DNA of 36,445 nt from Methanosarcina sp. UBA5 (GCF_002505485.1 NZ_DAVG01000033.1:1-36445); one strand, 5' to 3'; counted from the first letter of the stretch, positions 17,376-26,352 are shown. Made by a program: numbers and translations. The notes: generated by a model not told the origin, from the sequence alone.

Positions 17376-18130
17376 TATATATCCTCCATAGTATTCACTC
17401 AACCATAAAATTTTCAAAGCTATTGATTTAAAATCAATTTTTACAGGTAATGAAAATATATTCTCCCGGATTAAACCCCCGATTTATCAGGAAGATATAT
17501 TTTCATATGATTGAGTGATCTTTCTACACTATTTCTTAACAAACAGTTAAAAATTAAACTATTTGTTCTGAGATTTTATGTACCTTTCACTTTTCTAAAA
17601 AAACAGGTACTTGTCAATGTGTTTAGTTATAATATCGATTGCAGCAATTAACCTAGTATGTCAAATTAAGGTTAAATGTTAAAGCGTATTATCACAAAAC
17701 ATAGAGAATAATAACCCCTGCTTTTATGAAAAAGTTTTAAGAGTACACTAAATAGGAATATGCCTTTCTTTTATAAGAAACTTTCTGCAGTATATACTCA
17801 AGTTTAAACATTTTTCTCACTTTTTGAATATTTTTGTCCCAATTTGGTCCTAAACTATAACTAGTGCATCGATTCCAAATATCCTCAATAAAGTGCGGAT
17901 AAACACAGATGGTTTTCAGTTCTTTATCGGCAGTGTGCTCATTTTTCTGTAAAATCATAAATCTCAAAACGTTATTGGATAAAATATTCCATCTCGGGAG
18001 ATCAATTTTTCCATATAATACACAAAAACTTGACTTCAAATTTAAAGCAAATTTGCAATACTGCCAATAAGATGAAAAGGGAACAGAAAGAGACTTATTT
18101 CGACTGATTTCTTATTAAATTATAAAAACG
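17376..18130. other. Intergenic gap between the Cys-rich gene and nadM
   Basis: The minus-strand promoter of the Cys-rich gene should lie just above 17400. A TTG-started frame of 100 codons exists at 17737-18039 (-). It lacks a ribosome-binding site and resembles nothing I know, so I do not list it as a gene. Confidence 0.4.
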
Positions 18131-18652
18131 TCATAACGAAGAATTGCTATCGCTGGCGGAAACATTCCTGAGGCGATTTACTCCATCTATTTCCTTGATC
18201 ACTTCAACGACTGACTTCGGAACAAGGTGTTCCCATTTTTCCCCTGCAACCATCCGTCTCCGAATCTCGGTTCCTGAGTATCTTTCCCGGATATAAAGAG
18301 GAGATTCTTTTACACAAAATCCGGCTTCCCGGAAGAGTTGAATAACCAGAGGATTGTTCGAGTATACTACTTGAAAATTAGGTGTCCGGGACGCAACGTG
18401 ATGGACCCAGATAGAGTTGTACCTGACGTCTTCAATGGGGAGAACATAGTGTCGGATTGGGAGATTTTCAAGCGCGTTGTACAGCATCAGCACTCTTTCC
18501 CCTGCCGTAAATGGGTCAGTTGATTCGTGACTTTTCTGAGCACTTCCTATACCTACAACCAGTTCGTCAACTTCTTCTGCAATCTGCTTAATTATGGCAT
18601 GGTGCCCAAAGTGATACGGTTGAAAACGTCCAATATAGAAAGCTCGCACCAT
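18131..18652 (-). CDS. nadM: Nicotinamide-nucleotide adenylyltransferase, archaeal NadM type
   Basis: Joins NMN and ATP to NAD. 173 aa, close to the usual 165-180. Nucleotidyltransferase motifs are the N-terminal GRFQPYHFGHH (GxxxPxHxGH form), VVGIGSAQKSH, ENPF-equivalent STDPFTAGERVLM, YNSIWVHHVAS, VYSNNPLV, and the C-terminal YSGTEIRRRMVAGEKWEHLVP with the SxTxxR ATP-binding motif. I prefer ATG 18652 (MVRAFYIGRF) over the in-frame TTG 18664, because archaeal homologs start a few residues before GRFQP. It sits 54 nt after fpoF on the same strand and may be cotranscribed with mer-fpoF. Confidence 0.92.
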   Translation of the reverse strand: MVRAFYIGRFQPYHFGHHAIIKQIAEEVDELVVGIGSAQKSHESTDPFTAGERVLMLYNALENLPIRHYVLPIEDVRYNSIWVHHVASRTPNFQVVYSNNPLVIQLFREAGFCVKESPLYIRERYSGTEIRRRMVAGEKWEHLVPKSVVEVIKEIDGVNRLRNVSASDSNSSL

Positions 18653-18706
18653 CCTCAATCTCAACCTCTAACCATACCTTGGTTATTTTTTCTCAATATA
18701 TTATGA

Positions 18707-19747
18707 TCAGACCGTCTCGTTACGGATTCCGGTCTCAAAGCTGAACTTTTTACAGACTTCTTTAAAGTGTTCAGCATTATTTTTGCGTTTCATATCAATA
18801 AGCTTTCCGACAAGTTCGAGGCCAGGCTTGGGATCTTCCATGATCTCCATTTCTTCACGAACCATATCGAAGTATTCCTCTCCGATATCTGTCCTTATAA
18901 AGACCGAGTTCCATCCATCCGGAGCACCAACCGAGCCTACAGAAATGTCGGCAAAAACTGAAGTGTAGTCACAGCAGTGGTGGCAGGGGTTTCGGGCATA
19001 TTTGGCTACATCCTTAATAGGCACGGAGTGAACCTCGCCGTCATTGGTGTAGACCCAGAATTTACCTTTAGTGAACTCCATCCTCCTGACATCTTCGATC
19101 TTGACTTTCATAATCTCTGGAATAATTTTCTCAAGCATTACGTCATGATGGAAACTTTCCATACAGAGTAATCCAATTATAAGCACGATTTTTTCGCTTA
19201 CATTCTCTCGGATTAGCCATGCAGAATGAGCCTGACAAGGCACTCCAACAACTGCAATCCGGTCATACTTTTCGAAGGCTTTCCTGAGAGCTGCTACAAC
19301 TGGATCGGAGGTATACTTAGTTCCTCTTACCTTCTCAACATCTTCAGCACTTGTCAATAGAACTACTTCAGGCTCCCATTTTTCGTTTCGAGTAACTCCA
19401 ACGGCGCAGTCGATTTTACCTTGTTTGAAAAGTGATTTAAGGATTCCGCTGGTTACTCCTCCATCCTGGCTGCCAGCATTGTCCTTGGACTTTGCGGCAA
19501 AAAACTTGCGCACATTTGCAAGTTCATTCTCAATGAAGCCGTCTACTACTGGACAGACACGGCTGCAGATTAAACAACCTTCACAAACTAGATATCCAGC
19601 TCCTTTTTCATAAAGGTTCAGAGCATTTGGATCACGAATTTCTGCCGCCTTCTTTACAGTTACAGCCCCTATGGGACATACGGCCTCGCATGCCCCGCAG
19701 GCTGCGCATACATCATGTTCAATGACTTCTGCAATCTTTGGTGGCAA
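18707..19747 (-). CDS. fpoF: F420H2 dehydrogenase subunit F / F420:ferredoxin oxidoreductase (FrhB family)
   Basis: 346 aa. Two 4Fe-4S clusters near the N-terminus: C14, C17, C20, C24 (CAACGACEAVCP) and C55, C58, C61, C65 (CEGCLICSRVCP). The FrhB-type flavin/F420 domain follows, with SQDGGVTSGILKSLF, VRGTKYTSDP, VGVPCQAHSAW, and a second cysteine set ARNPCHHCCDY. In Methanosarcina FpoF oxidises F420H2 for the membrane Fpo complex and also works alone with ferredoxin; its usual location beside mer, away from the fpo operon, matches this context. Start is TTG 19747 with GGAGGG five nt upstream; MPPKIAEVI is the family N-terminus. It lies 93 nt after mer on the same strand. Confidence 0.93.
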   Translation of the reverse strand: MPPKIAEVIEHDVCAACGACEAVCPIGAVTVKKAAEIRDPNALNLYEKGAGYLVCEGCLICSRVCPVVDGFIENELANVRKFFAAKSKDNAGSQDGGVTSGILKSLFKQGKIDCAVGVTRNEKWEPEVVLLTSAEDVEKVRGTKYTSDPVVAALRKAFEKYDRIAVVGVPCQAHSAWLIRENVSEKIVLIIGLLCMESFHHDVMLEKIIPEIMKVKIEDVRRMEFTKGKFWVYTNDGEVHSVPIKDVAKYARNPCHHCCDYTSVFADISVGSVGAPDGWNSVFIRTDIGEEYFDMVREEMEIMEDPKPGLELVGKLIDMKRKNNAEHFKEVCKKFSFETGIRNETV

Positions 19748-19840
19748 TAGTTCCCTCCAACACCTCGATTTGCTTGCCTTAAGACCAGATATTTAAAAGT
19801 ATGATATGAAAAATTAAAAAATATAATAAGATGTAATTAA

Positions 19841-20827
19841 TTACATCTTTGCAATGATTTCTTTGCCTATAAGCTTTATTGCTTTTTCTTTGTCAGGACC
19901 GATTGGAGATCCGGCAACAATCTGAGTAACCCCGATTGCCTCAAGGTCCCTAATTCTCTTCATGCAATCTTCAGGAGTTCCGCAAATAGAAAAGGCCTCG
20001 ATCATTTCAGGGGTAACAAGTCCGCCCATAAGAGCTCCGAAGTTTCCCTTGGCAATTGCTTCACCGATTTGGCTCTTTGCTTCAACTGGAATTCCATGGC
20101 GCTCGAGAACAAGGTCAGGAGAACCTGCTACAATGAAGGCAACCACTACTTTTGCTGCGTTGACTGCTTTTACAGGGTCTTTGTCAATTGAGAAGCAGGC
20201 ATATGCTGTAACATCAACTTCGCTCGGGTCACGACCGGATTTTTTAGCTCCTTTTTTAATCTGTTCGACAGCAACTTTGAAGTCTTTTGGATGGGAAGCA
20301 TTAATAAGGACACCGTCTGCGATCTCACCGGCAAGTTCGAGCATCTTGGGACCCTGTGCACCCATATAAATCGGAACATTTCCAACTTTGAAAGCAAGCT
20401 TAGCGCCTGCAAACTTAATCATTTCTCCATTCATGGAAACTTTCTTGCCTGAGATGAAATCTCTAATCGCCTGGATTGCTTCTTTGGTGGTTGCAAGAGG
20501 CTTTTCCCATGAAATTCCCATGGCATCGAAAGTTGCCTTGTCCCCAGGTCCAAGGCCAAGAACTGCCCTGCCGCCTGAGATCTCAGAAATTGAGGCAATG
20601 CTGGATGCAGTAATAGCGGGGTTTCTGGTGTAAGAGTTTGTAACACCGGAACCGATCTTGATACTGTTTGTATTCAGAGCGAGAACGGTAAGTGTGGAGT
20701 ACACATCACGGTTGTTGTAGTGGTCAGTGATCCAGACATAGTCGAATCCCTGCTGTTCTGAGAGCTTTGCATAATAAGCGATCTTTAAGGCGGGATCGCT
20801 CGGCACAAATTCGATTCCGAACTTCAT
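19841..20827 (-). CDS. mer: 5,10-methylene-tetrahydromethanopterin reductase
   Basis: 328 aa, luciferase-like TIM barrel that reduces methylene-H4MPT (or H4SPT) to the methyl form with F420H2, a core step of methanogenesis (reversed in methylotrophic growth). Family text is clear: MKFGIEFVPSD, VWITDHYNNRDVYSTL, GSGVTNSYTRNPAITAS, GRAVLGLGPGDKATFDAMG, VPIYMGAQGPKMLELAGEIADG, and the C-terminal SICGTPEDCMKRI. ATG 20827 is preceded by AGGAG nine nt upstream. fpoF follows 93 nt later, so F420H2 oxidation and formation are encoded side by side. The gap upstream carries TATA-like sequence and two perfect inverted repeats. Confidence 0.97.
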   Translation of the reverse strand: MKFGIEFVPSDPALKIAYYAKLSEQQGFDYVWITDHYNNRDVYSTLTVLALNTNSIKIGSGVTNSYTRNPAITASSIASISEISGGRAVLGLGPGDKATFDAMGISWEKPLATTKEAIQAIRDFISGKKVSMNGEMIKFAGAKLAFKVGNVPIYMGAQGPKMLELAGEIADGVLINASHPKDFKVAVEQIKKGAKKSGRDPSEVDVTAYACFSIDKDPVKAVNAAKVVVAFIVAGSPDLVLERHGIPVEAKSQIGEAIAKGNFGALMGGLVTPEMIEAFSICGTPEDCMKRIRDLEAIGVTQIVAGSPIGPDKEKAIKLIGKEIIAKM

Positions 20828-20903
20828 CTCAAATTACTCCTGATTACTATCTATTAGATAAATGGGTCCGTTTTTTGTCCCCAAAATATTTCTTTTGAAT
20901 TAA

Positions 20904-21011
20904 TAATTAATATCCATTACAATAGATATTAATTACGAACCTTAACTGGATTCACATAACAGTATTTAAGAGCCTATATATAATTAACTGTATTAAACAA
21001 ATTATATATAG
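20904..21011 (-). promoter_or_regulatory. mer promoter/leader region with two perfect inverted repeats
   Basis: IR1: TAATTAATATC at 20904-20914 and its exact complement at 20925-20935, 10-nt spacer. IR2: 12-bp arms at 20974-20985 and 21000-21011 (CTATATATAATT and its complement) with a 14-nt spacer. The IR2 arms also contain TATA-like sequence on the minus strand. That would place the transcript start near 20950-20975 and give a leader of about 120-150 nt that includes IR1. Such symmetric sites are usual for dimeric repressors or activators; no regulator is identified. Confidence 0.5.
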
Positions 21012-21552
21012 ATACCATGATAATACCTCTCCTCCGTTTTTCCTCATAATGGATTCCTTTTCAAGTTTGGTTCATTCAAGAAATATAACCCGTTCCTAGG
21101 GTCTTTTCCATAAACTGGCATCCGCAACCGCAATTTCCAATTCTACTGGTCTGAACCATCAGACAGAAATCGTTTGCTCCAAAGAAACGATTTCTTCAAA
21201 GCTAGCAAAAGATTTATATTGGAAAACGACGAGCGACAAAATTTCCGCAGGTTTCATGTGGATATTTCCTGAAGCTAAAGATAGTAAAACTAAAATACTA
21301 AAGAACAGTGCAGGTGGACTTGTCAAGTGATTCGATTTCAGATTACAGGAATTAAGGAAGGCGCTTAAGGATATACAGTTTTTCTTAAAAACATTGAAAA
21401 ATCGACGTTTATCTATAAAAAGTGCCGAGAAGGAGTGATAATTCTCCTCTTGAGCTATAACTTTTAAAATCTAAAGCAGCGAAATCATTACCTTTCTTCA
21501 CTATAATCAGTTTACTCTTTATTAACGTGTTGATTCGTCACAAGTTATCCTG
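20936..21552. other. Gap upstream of mer and downstream of the beta-propeller gene
   Basis: Apart from the mer leader elements, there is a perfect 10-bp hairpin GAAATCGTTT / AAACGATTTC at 21166-21175 and 21185-21194. A start-less open frame (about 21095-21330, plus strand) ends at a TGA. No gene can be supported. Confidence 0.4.
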
Positions 21553-22461
21553 TCAGTAGTTCAACTTATATATACTGCCAGAATCAGACCACACTATAAC
21601 GTTGCTGGATATAACCGGGGTTTGTGCAGTATTGCCAGAGGTCAACTGTTTGCTCTTTCCGGTATCTATGTCATATATGTACAGATCACCGGAATCTATA
21701 TTTGCAAGGTCGTTGTGTTTCAAGTAAACAATCTTGTTGCCGCTTATGTCAGTTGAACCACCAGTATCGTAACCAGTCTTGTCATTTCCTGTTGTGACTT
21801 CTGTTTGTTGCCCGGTAGTAATATCATACATGCGGACATTGCCCAGTCTGTTGTAAAAGTCCGACCATATCACTTTGTCTCCATAAATATGTGAAAACAT
21901 GTTATCACCATACTGGCTGACATCTATTGCTTTTTTCGTAGTAATGTCATATACGTAAATTTGGGGAGTGTCTCTGGTAGAATAAGAGTCATACGAGATT
22001 CTGTTAGCATAAATATCAGGATTGTTTCCAGTTGCTATTTTAGTCTGCGTGGATGTGGATATGTCATGCATGTAAACACAGGAATCTGCACTCCATACCA
22101 TCCTGCTACCGTAAATAGCAGGAATGCTGCTATTGTCTACATCTTTTGTAATGTGAGATCTTGATCTGGTTTTTATGTCATATACTGTAAGCCTGGGGAA
22201 TTCCCTGCTCTCGTCAAGCCAAACTAACTTATTGCCTGAAATTGCTGGATGAGATGCTGCGGAAGAATTAACCGTAGTTTCTTTTTTGGTTGTCAGGTCA
22301 TAAACGTGAATAACACCATTATTTGTCCACGCTACTTTACCATCATCGATAGTAGGCTCAAATCCGTTTCCAATTTTTATATATTGTCCGGCTGAAACCA
22401 CTGTCGATATCAGAATCAAAAATATAAGAACTAATGATGCCGAAAATAATTTCCTTTTCAT
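21553..22461 (-). CDS. Secreted beta-propeller protein (TolB/S-layer-associated type repeats)
   Basis: 302 aa from ATG 22461, which follows GGTGGGG; the frame open to 22536 would put 25 non-signal residues ahead and is rejected. MKRKLFSASLVLIFLILISTVVSA is a signal peptide. The mature part is a string of about six repeats of roughly 45 residues, each of the form ISGNKLVW...VYDI.T. (VAWTNNGVIHVYDLTTKK, LVWLDESREFPRLTVYDIKT, MVWSADSCVYMHDISTS, RISYDSYST..IYVYDITTKK, VIWSDFYNRLGNVRMYDITTG, IVYLKHND..LYIYDIDTG, VIVWSDSGSIY). This is the TolB-like beta-propeller design common in Methanosarcina surface proteins. It probably stays outside the cell; ligand unknown. It is a single gene. Confidence 0.82.
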   Translation of the reverse strand: MKRKLFSASLVLIFLILISTVVSAGQYIKIGNGFEPTIDDGKVAWTNNGVIHVYDLTTKKETTVNSSAASHPAISGNKLVWLDESREFPRLTVYDIKTRSRSHITKDVDNSSIPAIYGSRMVWSADSCVYMHDISTSTQTKIATGNNPDIYANRISYDSYSTRDTPQIYVYDITTKKAIDVSQYGDNMFSHIYGDKVIWSDFYNRLGNVRMYDITTGQQTEVTTGNDKTGYDTGGSTDISGNKIVYLKHNDLANIDSGDLYIYDIDTGKSKQLTSGNTAQTPVISSNVIVWSDSGSIYKLNY

Positions 22462-23640
22462 TTTTACCCCACCACGTGCCGTTAATAAAGCCCGAAACTT
22501 TTCTGACTTCTGACTTATTATTACAGCACAATTCATACAATTTTAATTTATATGTGATAATTTGATCACTTATTAACTTATAGTGTTAGTTATTATATAA
22601 TTAGAATTACTCCGCAATATATAATTATAGAAGTAAAATCTATTCTAATCTTACTTGCATATCAATGTTCATTGGATTTAACTACTTTTTTGTTTTAGGA
22701 ATTGAGGCTAGGAAGACCTGGGGCTGCCTCGAGTAGACTCTTCCACATAGTGCCAGGCGAGAAGGAAGTAAACTTCCGCTACATATAGGTACATTATATC
22801 CTTGATGAATATGGTATAAAAACAGAGCAACAGATCAGTATCACTAAATCCAGTATTAATAAAATCAATATCAACAAAATCAACATCAAAAAGAAATCAA
22901 AACGGGTAAGATATTGTGAAAAATTAATATATTGGAGTTGGTTGTACAGCTTCAGCTTCCCTTGAACGCACTGATAAATTTCCTCATGATTCTATGATCT
23001 ATTTCTAAACTTTAACAGGCACTTCCAAAGTCTTAACAATAAAAATATTTAGCCGAAAATGTATCCTGGAAACAAAATCGTCTTAGCAGTTAACTTTCTT
23101 TTTGCTTTGTTCCTCAATTGTTTCAATTCGAATTTTAACAAATTATTTTGACTCGCCAAACCCATATAATTTATTTAGAGCTTATTTTCCTAATCACTTA
23201 ATTGATAAAATGAATTTTTTTGAGAGGTTTTCTTTATAATTATATAAATATCTAAAACTATCTGGGGTCGGGGGGATAGAAAGCCCAAAAACCTGAGTAA
23301 TATACTAGCTTTTTGTTTTCTTCCGATAATTAGGTTTGACAAGTGCGTTTTTAAGTTTTATAGTCCAATTATAACTCATAATTTCTTTTTAATCTAAATT
23401 ATCTATGTAATAATGCGATGTTTGATCCACAGATTATTCTTTGAAGTATAGAAGATCATTTTTAATATTCTAATTTGACAATTATTTAGATTCTTCTTGT
23501 ATAATTCTACTTATCTGTTCCCTGTTCCTTCAACACTTGAAATATCCTGAAATATCCTGAAAATAATAGTGTAATTTATAAATTTATTTGATATATTACC
23601 AAAAATATTTTATAATAGGATCACATAACCAAGTATGTCA
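22462..23640. other. 1.2-kb AT-rich gap with one GC-richer hairpin patch
   Basis: No gene seen. At 22711-22779 a GC-richer patch folds into two hairpins: GGAAGA (22711-22716) with TCTTCC (22739-22744), and GGAAGT (22764-22769) with ACTTCC (22772-22777), the latter flanked by GCG/CGC. It could be a small RNA or a remnant of a mobile element. A tandem TGAAATATCC pair lies near 23540-23560. TATA-like TTTATAATAGG near 23611 may start the structured RNA that follows. Confidence 0.4.
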
Positions 23641-23689
23641 ACTCAGAAATTCAATAATGATAAATCAAACCTTTTTAAAAAGGAGAGTT

Positions 23690-24050
23690 GATCTGGCTAA
23701 AGGCCGCATTAATTAAATAGTAGATATTGACCAGAAGGATACTATCCTGTGGTCAGTGGTAGTTTTGATTTGTAGAAGCCAAAACTTCTAGTTTCCGGCC
23801 ACCTCCAGTAACTAATCCCTATAGTGATTGGAGAGTGGATACTCTGTGTGCAACGTGTCCGCCCCACTAAATCGCAGAGAACCGAATTGGATAGGTTCGA
23901 AAAATATTACGCAGACGTAATAGGAATCTGAATACCCGTATAGAGCCGACCTGATCAGGGAATTCTATTCAGAATTCAAAATCCCCTACCTGATTAGATT
24001 AGTTCGGAAAAGTAAGTATTACGAGTACGTAATATGGAATTTTGAAAAAT
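23690..24050 (+). ncRNA. Candidate large structured RNA / 5' leader upstream of the beta-helix gene
   Basis: A stretch GC-richer than its flanks with at least nine exact helices and no ORF. (1) 23702-23706 with 23796-23800. (2) 23729-23733 with 23750-23754, enclosing 23736-23740/23744-23748. (3) TAGAAG/CTTCTA at 23773-23778 and 23785-23790. (4) 23803-23806 with 23830-23833, plus 23814-23817/23826-23829. (5) 23834-23838 with 23864-23868, plus 23837-23842/23855-23860. (6) GAACC/GGTTC at 23879-23883 and 23894-23898. (7) TATTACG/CGTAATA at 23905-23911 and 23916-23922. (8) GGGAATTCT/AGAATTC...CCC at 23958-23985. (9) TATTACG/CGTAATA again at 24017-24023 and 24028-24034. It ends about 80 nt before the ATG at 24130, so it is a long leader or a separate RNA. 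I recognise no known class. Confidence 0.55.
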
Positions 24051-24129
24051 ATTTGGGAAAGAAGTACCTTACTGTATGTTTTTTGATTTCACTTAAATCC
24101 CTATAAAAATCCAACCCAAAGGTGATACG

Positions 24130-25026
24130 ATGCAAAAAAGACAACTAGGAACCCTATTCCTGGTAACATGCCTTATTTTAACAACTGTACCGGCTGCGTT
24201 AGGCGCTTCGAGTACAAAGGTGGTAACTGTTGCCGGAGACGGAAGTGGAGACTACAATTGTGATGGAAAAGCCGATGACGTCCAGATTAACCAGGCGCTT
24301 GAATTTGCTGCCCAAAACCCGGGCACAACTGTCCACCTTAAAGGCCCGTTCACATATGATATAAGCGATTCTCTTAGGATCGGTAGCAACACCGTCCTTG
24401 AAGGAGATTCTGGTACAAAGATCAAGCTAGCCTCAGGATTATCAGTATGGGGTGGGCGTGAGAGCAGTATTGCAGAAAAGAAAGCCATGCTTATGATTAG
24501 AGGCAGTTCTGCAAGCGATGTTACAATAAAAGGCTTAACTGTTGATGGTAGCCAGTCCGATTATTATTCTGGTGTCAGGCTCGGAACCTCCTGTTATAAC
24601 ATGGCAACTATAGTAAACTGCAACGGATTAACAATTCAGGATGTTACGTTCCAGAATGGATGTAATGATGCTATGCTTATTTCACAATCCAGCAACGTAG
24701 TGATAGATTCCGTAACTGTAAACAAATGTGGACACGATGGTATATATGCCTATCATGTAAATGGCATTACAGTTAAGAATTGTAATTTTATTAACCGAAC
24801 TAACTCGTCCGTTCGGCTCGATTCCGTTACCAACGGAGTCATGGAAAACAATGAATGTACTACTTCTGGTGGTGGATACGCAGGCCTGGAATTACAAGGA
24901 ACTCTTAATAACATAGAAGCTTCTGGCAACTATTTCCATAACTTACCTGCCCCTGCAGTAGTGCACTTAAATTCAAAAGAAACTAGTGTAAATATCCACG
25001 ATAATAGAATTGAAAACTGTGGATAA
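24130..25026 (+). CDS. Secreted right-handed parallel beta-helix protein (pectate-lyase-like, disaggregatase-related N-terminal type)
   Basis: 298 aa. Signal peptide of about 25 residues ending in PAALGA. Then comes the opening seen in Methanosarcina matrix enzymes, VVTVAGDGSGDYNCDGKADDVQINQALEFAAQNPGTTVHLKG. PbH1-type coils of about 22-24 residues follow (VTIKGLTVDGSQ, LTIQDVTFQNGCNDAML, VVIDSVTVNKCGHDGIY, ITVKNCNFINRTNSSV, GVMENNECTTSGGGYAG, IEASGNYFHNLP, VNIHDNRIENCG). Expected to bind or cleave a surface polysaccharide. It ends right after a helix coil with no cap, PKD or second enzymatic domain, so it is shorter than relatives I remember and may be truncated. ATG follows AAAGGTGAT. Upstream lies the structured RNA; downstream is a hairpin terminator. 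Confidence 0.82.
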   Translation: MQKRQLGTLFLVTCLILTTVPAALGASSTKVVTVAGDGSGDYNCDGKADDVQINQALEFAAQNPGTTVHLKGPFTYDISDSLRIGSNTVLEGDSGTKIKLASGLSVWGGRESSIAEKKAMLMIRGSSASDVTIKGLTVDGSQSDYYSGVRLGTSCYNMATIVNCNGLTIQDVTFQNGCNDAMLISQSSNVVIDSVTVNKCGHDGIYAYHVNGITVKNCNFINRTNSSVRLDSVTNGVMENNECTTSGGGYAGLELQGTLNNIEASGNYFHNLPAPAVVHLNSKETSVNIHDNRIENCG

Positions 25027-25048
25027 GAACTTTCTTAGTTGGAAAACT

Positions 25049-25080
25049 CTCAGTTCATCAACTGAGATTCAATCCAATTT
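25049..25080 (+). terminator. Hairpin terminator after the beta-helix gene
   Basis: CTCAGTT, loop CATC, AACTGAG (25049-25066), a perfect 7-bp stem 22 nt after the stop, followed by a T-rich stretch. Confidence 0.5.
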
Positions 25081-25692
25081 ATTTTCTTAAATATAAAGAT
25101 CAGGAGTCAAAAATTGGCTGTTTTCCGGTGAACTTCTGGCTTCCATAATCTTGTACCAAAGATATCTAGCTTTTTTATGTCTCGATTAACAGTATTTTGT
25201 ATTTCTTGTAATGATCCTTTTTGTTTGAAATCATCTATTTTGTTTGAAATTCCCTGTTTTGTTTGAAACCTCCTGTTCTTTTGAAACCACCTGTTTTGTT
25301 TCAATCCACATAGGTCCTGTTTTTATTCTCTGGAGTGCATTGAGTCTTCAAACGACTACTTCAGGACATCTCATACCTTATCAGTTTTCGGAGCTTACAA
25401 TAGGTCAGCTTCTCAAAAACATCTAGATACACTTTTGCGGTGAGGATATTTTCAACATACCCTTGATTGGCATGGCAATTTATCTGAAAATGAAAATACT
25501 ATCCTTGGACCCATAATAATCTGCTTACTACTTTCTCCGACCGCGTTTGCAGAAAACTTAATCTGTAAGGGAAAAAAATTAATAAATTCGAACATAAAAT
25601 TACTCAGGCATAAAATTATTTGTCCGAAAGACATACTAGCCTACAAATATATTTGCATATATACGTAATTTTACTTATAATTTGGAGGGGAC
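25081..25692. repeat. Gap with a 19-bp tandem repeat
   Basis: A 19-bp unit of the form TGTTTGAAAYYNNCTGTTT is repeated about four to five times at 25222-25300 (25222-25240, 25241-25259, 25260-25278, an 18-nt copy 25279-25296, and a partial copy). Small frames on both strands run through it but none is convincing. GGAGGGG just before 25693 is the ribosome-binding site of the next gene. Confidence 0.6.
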
Positions 25693-26352
25693 ATGCAAGA
25701 AACCGAAGCCAAACCGATACGGATTCTCGGAATATCTGGAAGTCCCAGGAATATGGCAACTGATTTTCTGGTCCGGGAAGCGCTGAAGATTGCAGAGGAA
25801 AAATATGGCGCAGAAACCGATTACTTTTCCGCCAAAGGGAAAAAGTTGAACTTTTGCATCCACTGCGATTTCTGTATAAGAACAAAGGAAGGCTGCATTC
25901 ACAAGGATGATATATCAGCCGAGCTTTACGACAAAATGATCTGGGCAGACGCCTGGATTATTGGAACTCCGGTTTATCAGGGGACGTTGAGTGCTCAGAC
26001 CAAAACAATAATGGATAGATGCCGAGCCATAGTTGCCAAGAACCCAAAAGTTTTTTTAAACAAAGTCGGGATGGGCATTGCAGACGGAGGAGACAGGATA
26101 GGAGGGCAGGAACCGGCAATCCAGACGATCCTGAACTTTTATGTGATCAACGAAATGATACCTGTGGGGGGCGGCTCCTTTGGGGCTAACTTGGGGGGTA
26201 CATTCTGGTCGAAGGACAAAGGGGCAGAAGGAGTTTCCGAAGATTCCGAAGGCATGAGGAGCCTTCGAAGAACAATAAAAAAACTTGTCCAGACAACTCA
26301 GCTTGTAAAAAAAGCTTCCTCAGGAATGGAATCCAAACCCCAGTCGTCTTAA
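25693..26352 (+). CDS. isf: Iron-sulfur flavoprotein (Isf family, flavodoxin-like fold)
   Basis: 219 aa. The NADPH-dependent FMN reductase-type core starts with ILGISGSPRNMATDFLV (FMN phosphate loop SGSPR). A compact cysteine motif at C55, C58, C61 and C68 (CIHCDFCIRTKEGC, CX2CX2CX6C) binds the 4Fe-4S cluster, the hallmark of Isf. GTPVYQGTLSAQTKTIMDRCR shapes the flavin pocket and dimer contact. Isf proteins take electrons from ferredoxin and are thought to reduce O2 or H2O2. ATG follows GGAGGGG at short spacing. The gene heads a cluster with AfpA and a rubrerythrin-like protein, which fits an oxidative-stress role. Confidence 0.9.
   Translation: MQETEAKPIRILGISGSPRNMATDFLVREALKIAEEKYGAETDYFSAKGKKLNFCIHCDFCIRTKEGCIHKDDISAELYDKMIWADAWIIGTPVYQGTLSAQTKTIMDRCRAIVAKNPKVFLNKVGMGIADGGDRIGGQEPAIQTILNFYVINEMIPVGGGSFGANLGGTFWSKDKGAEGVSEDSEGMRSLRRTIKKLVQTTQLVKKASSGMESKPQSS

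Noticed and set aside
17737..18039. Minus-strand frame of 100 codons starting with TTG
   Set aside because: No ribosome-binding site, no recognisable domain and AT-rich composition like intergenic DNA; not supported as a gene.
21095..21330. Start-less open frame of about 76 codons ending in GGLVK-stop
   Set aside because: No start, no ribosome site, no recognised similarity; could be a gene relic but cannot be supported.
23881..23900. GGTTCGA resembling a tRNA T-loop
   Set aside because: No cloverleaf, no acceptor stem or anticodon arm around it; it belongs to another hairpin.
25222..25320. Repeats with GTTTCAATCC, reminiscent of archaeal CRISPR repeats
   Set aside because: Units are 19 bp, tandem without spacers, and no full-length repeat or cas gene is present.
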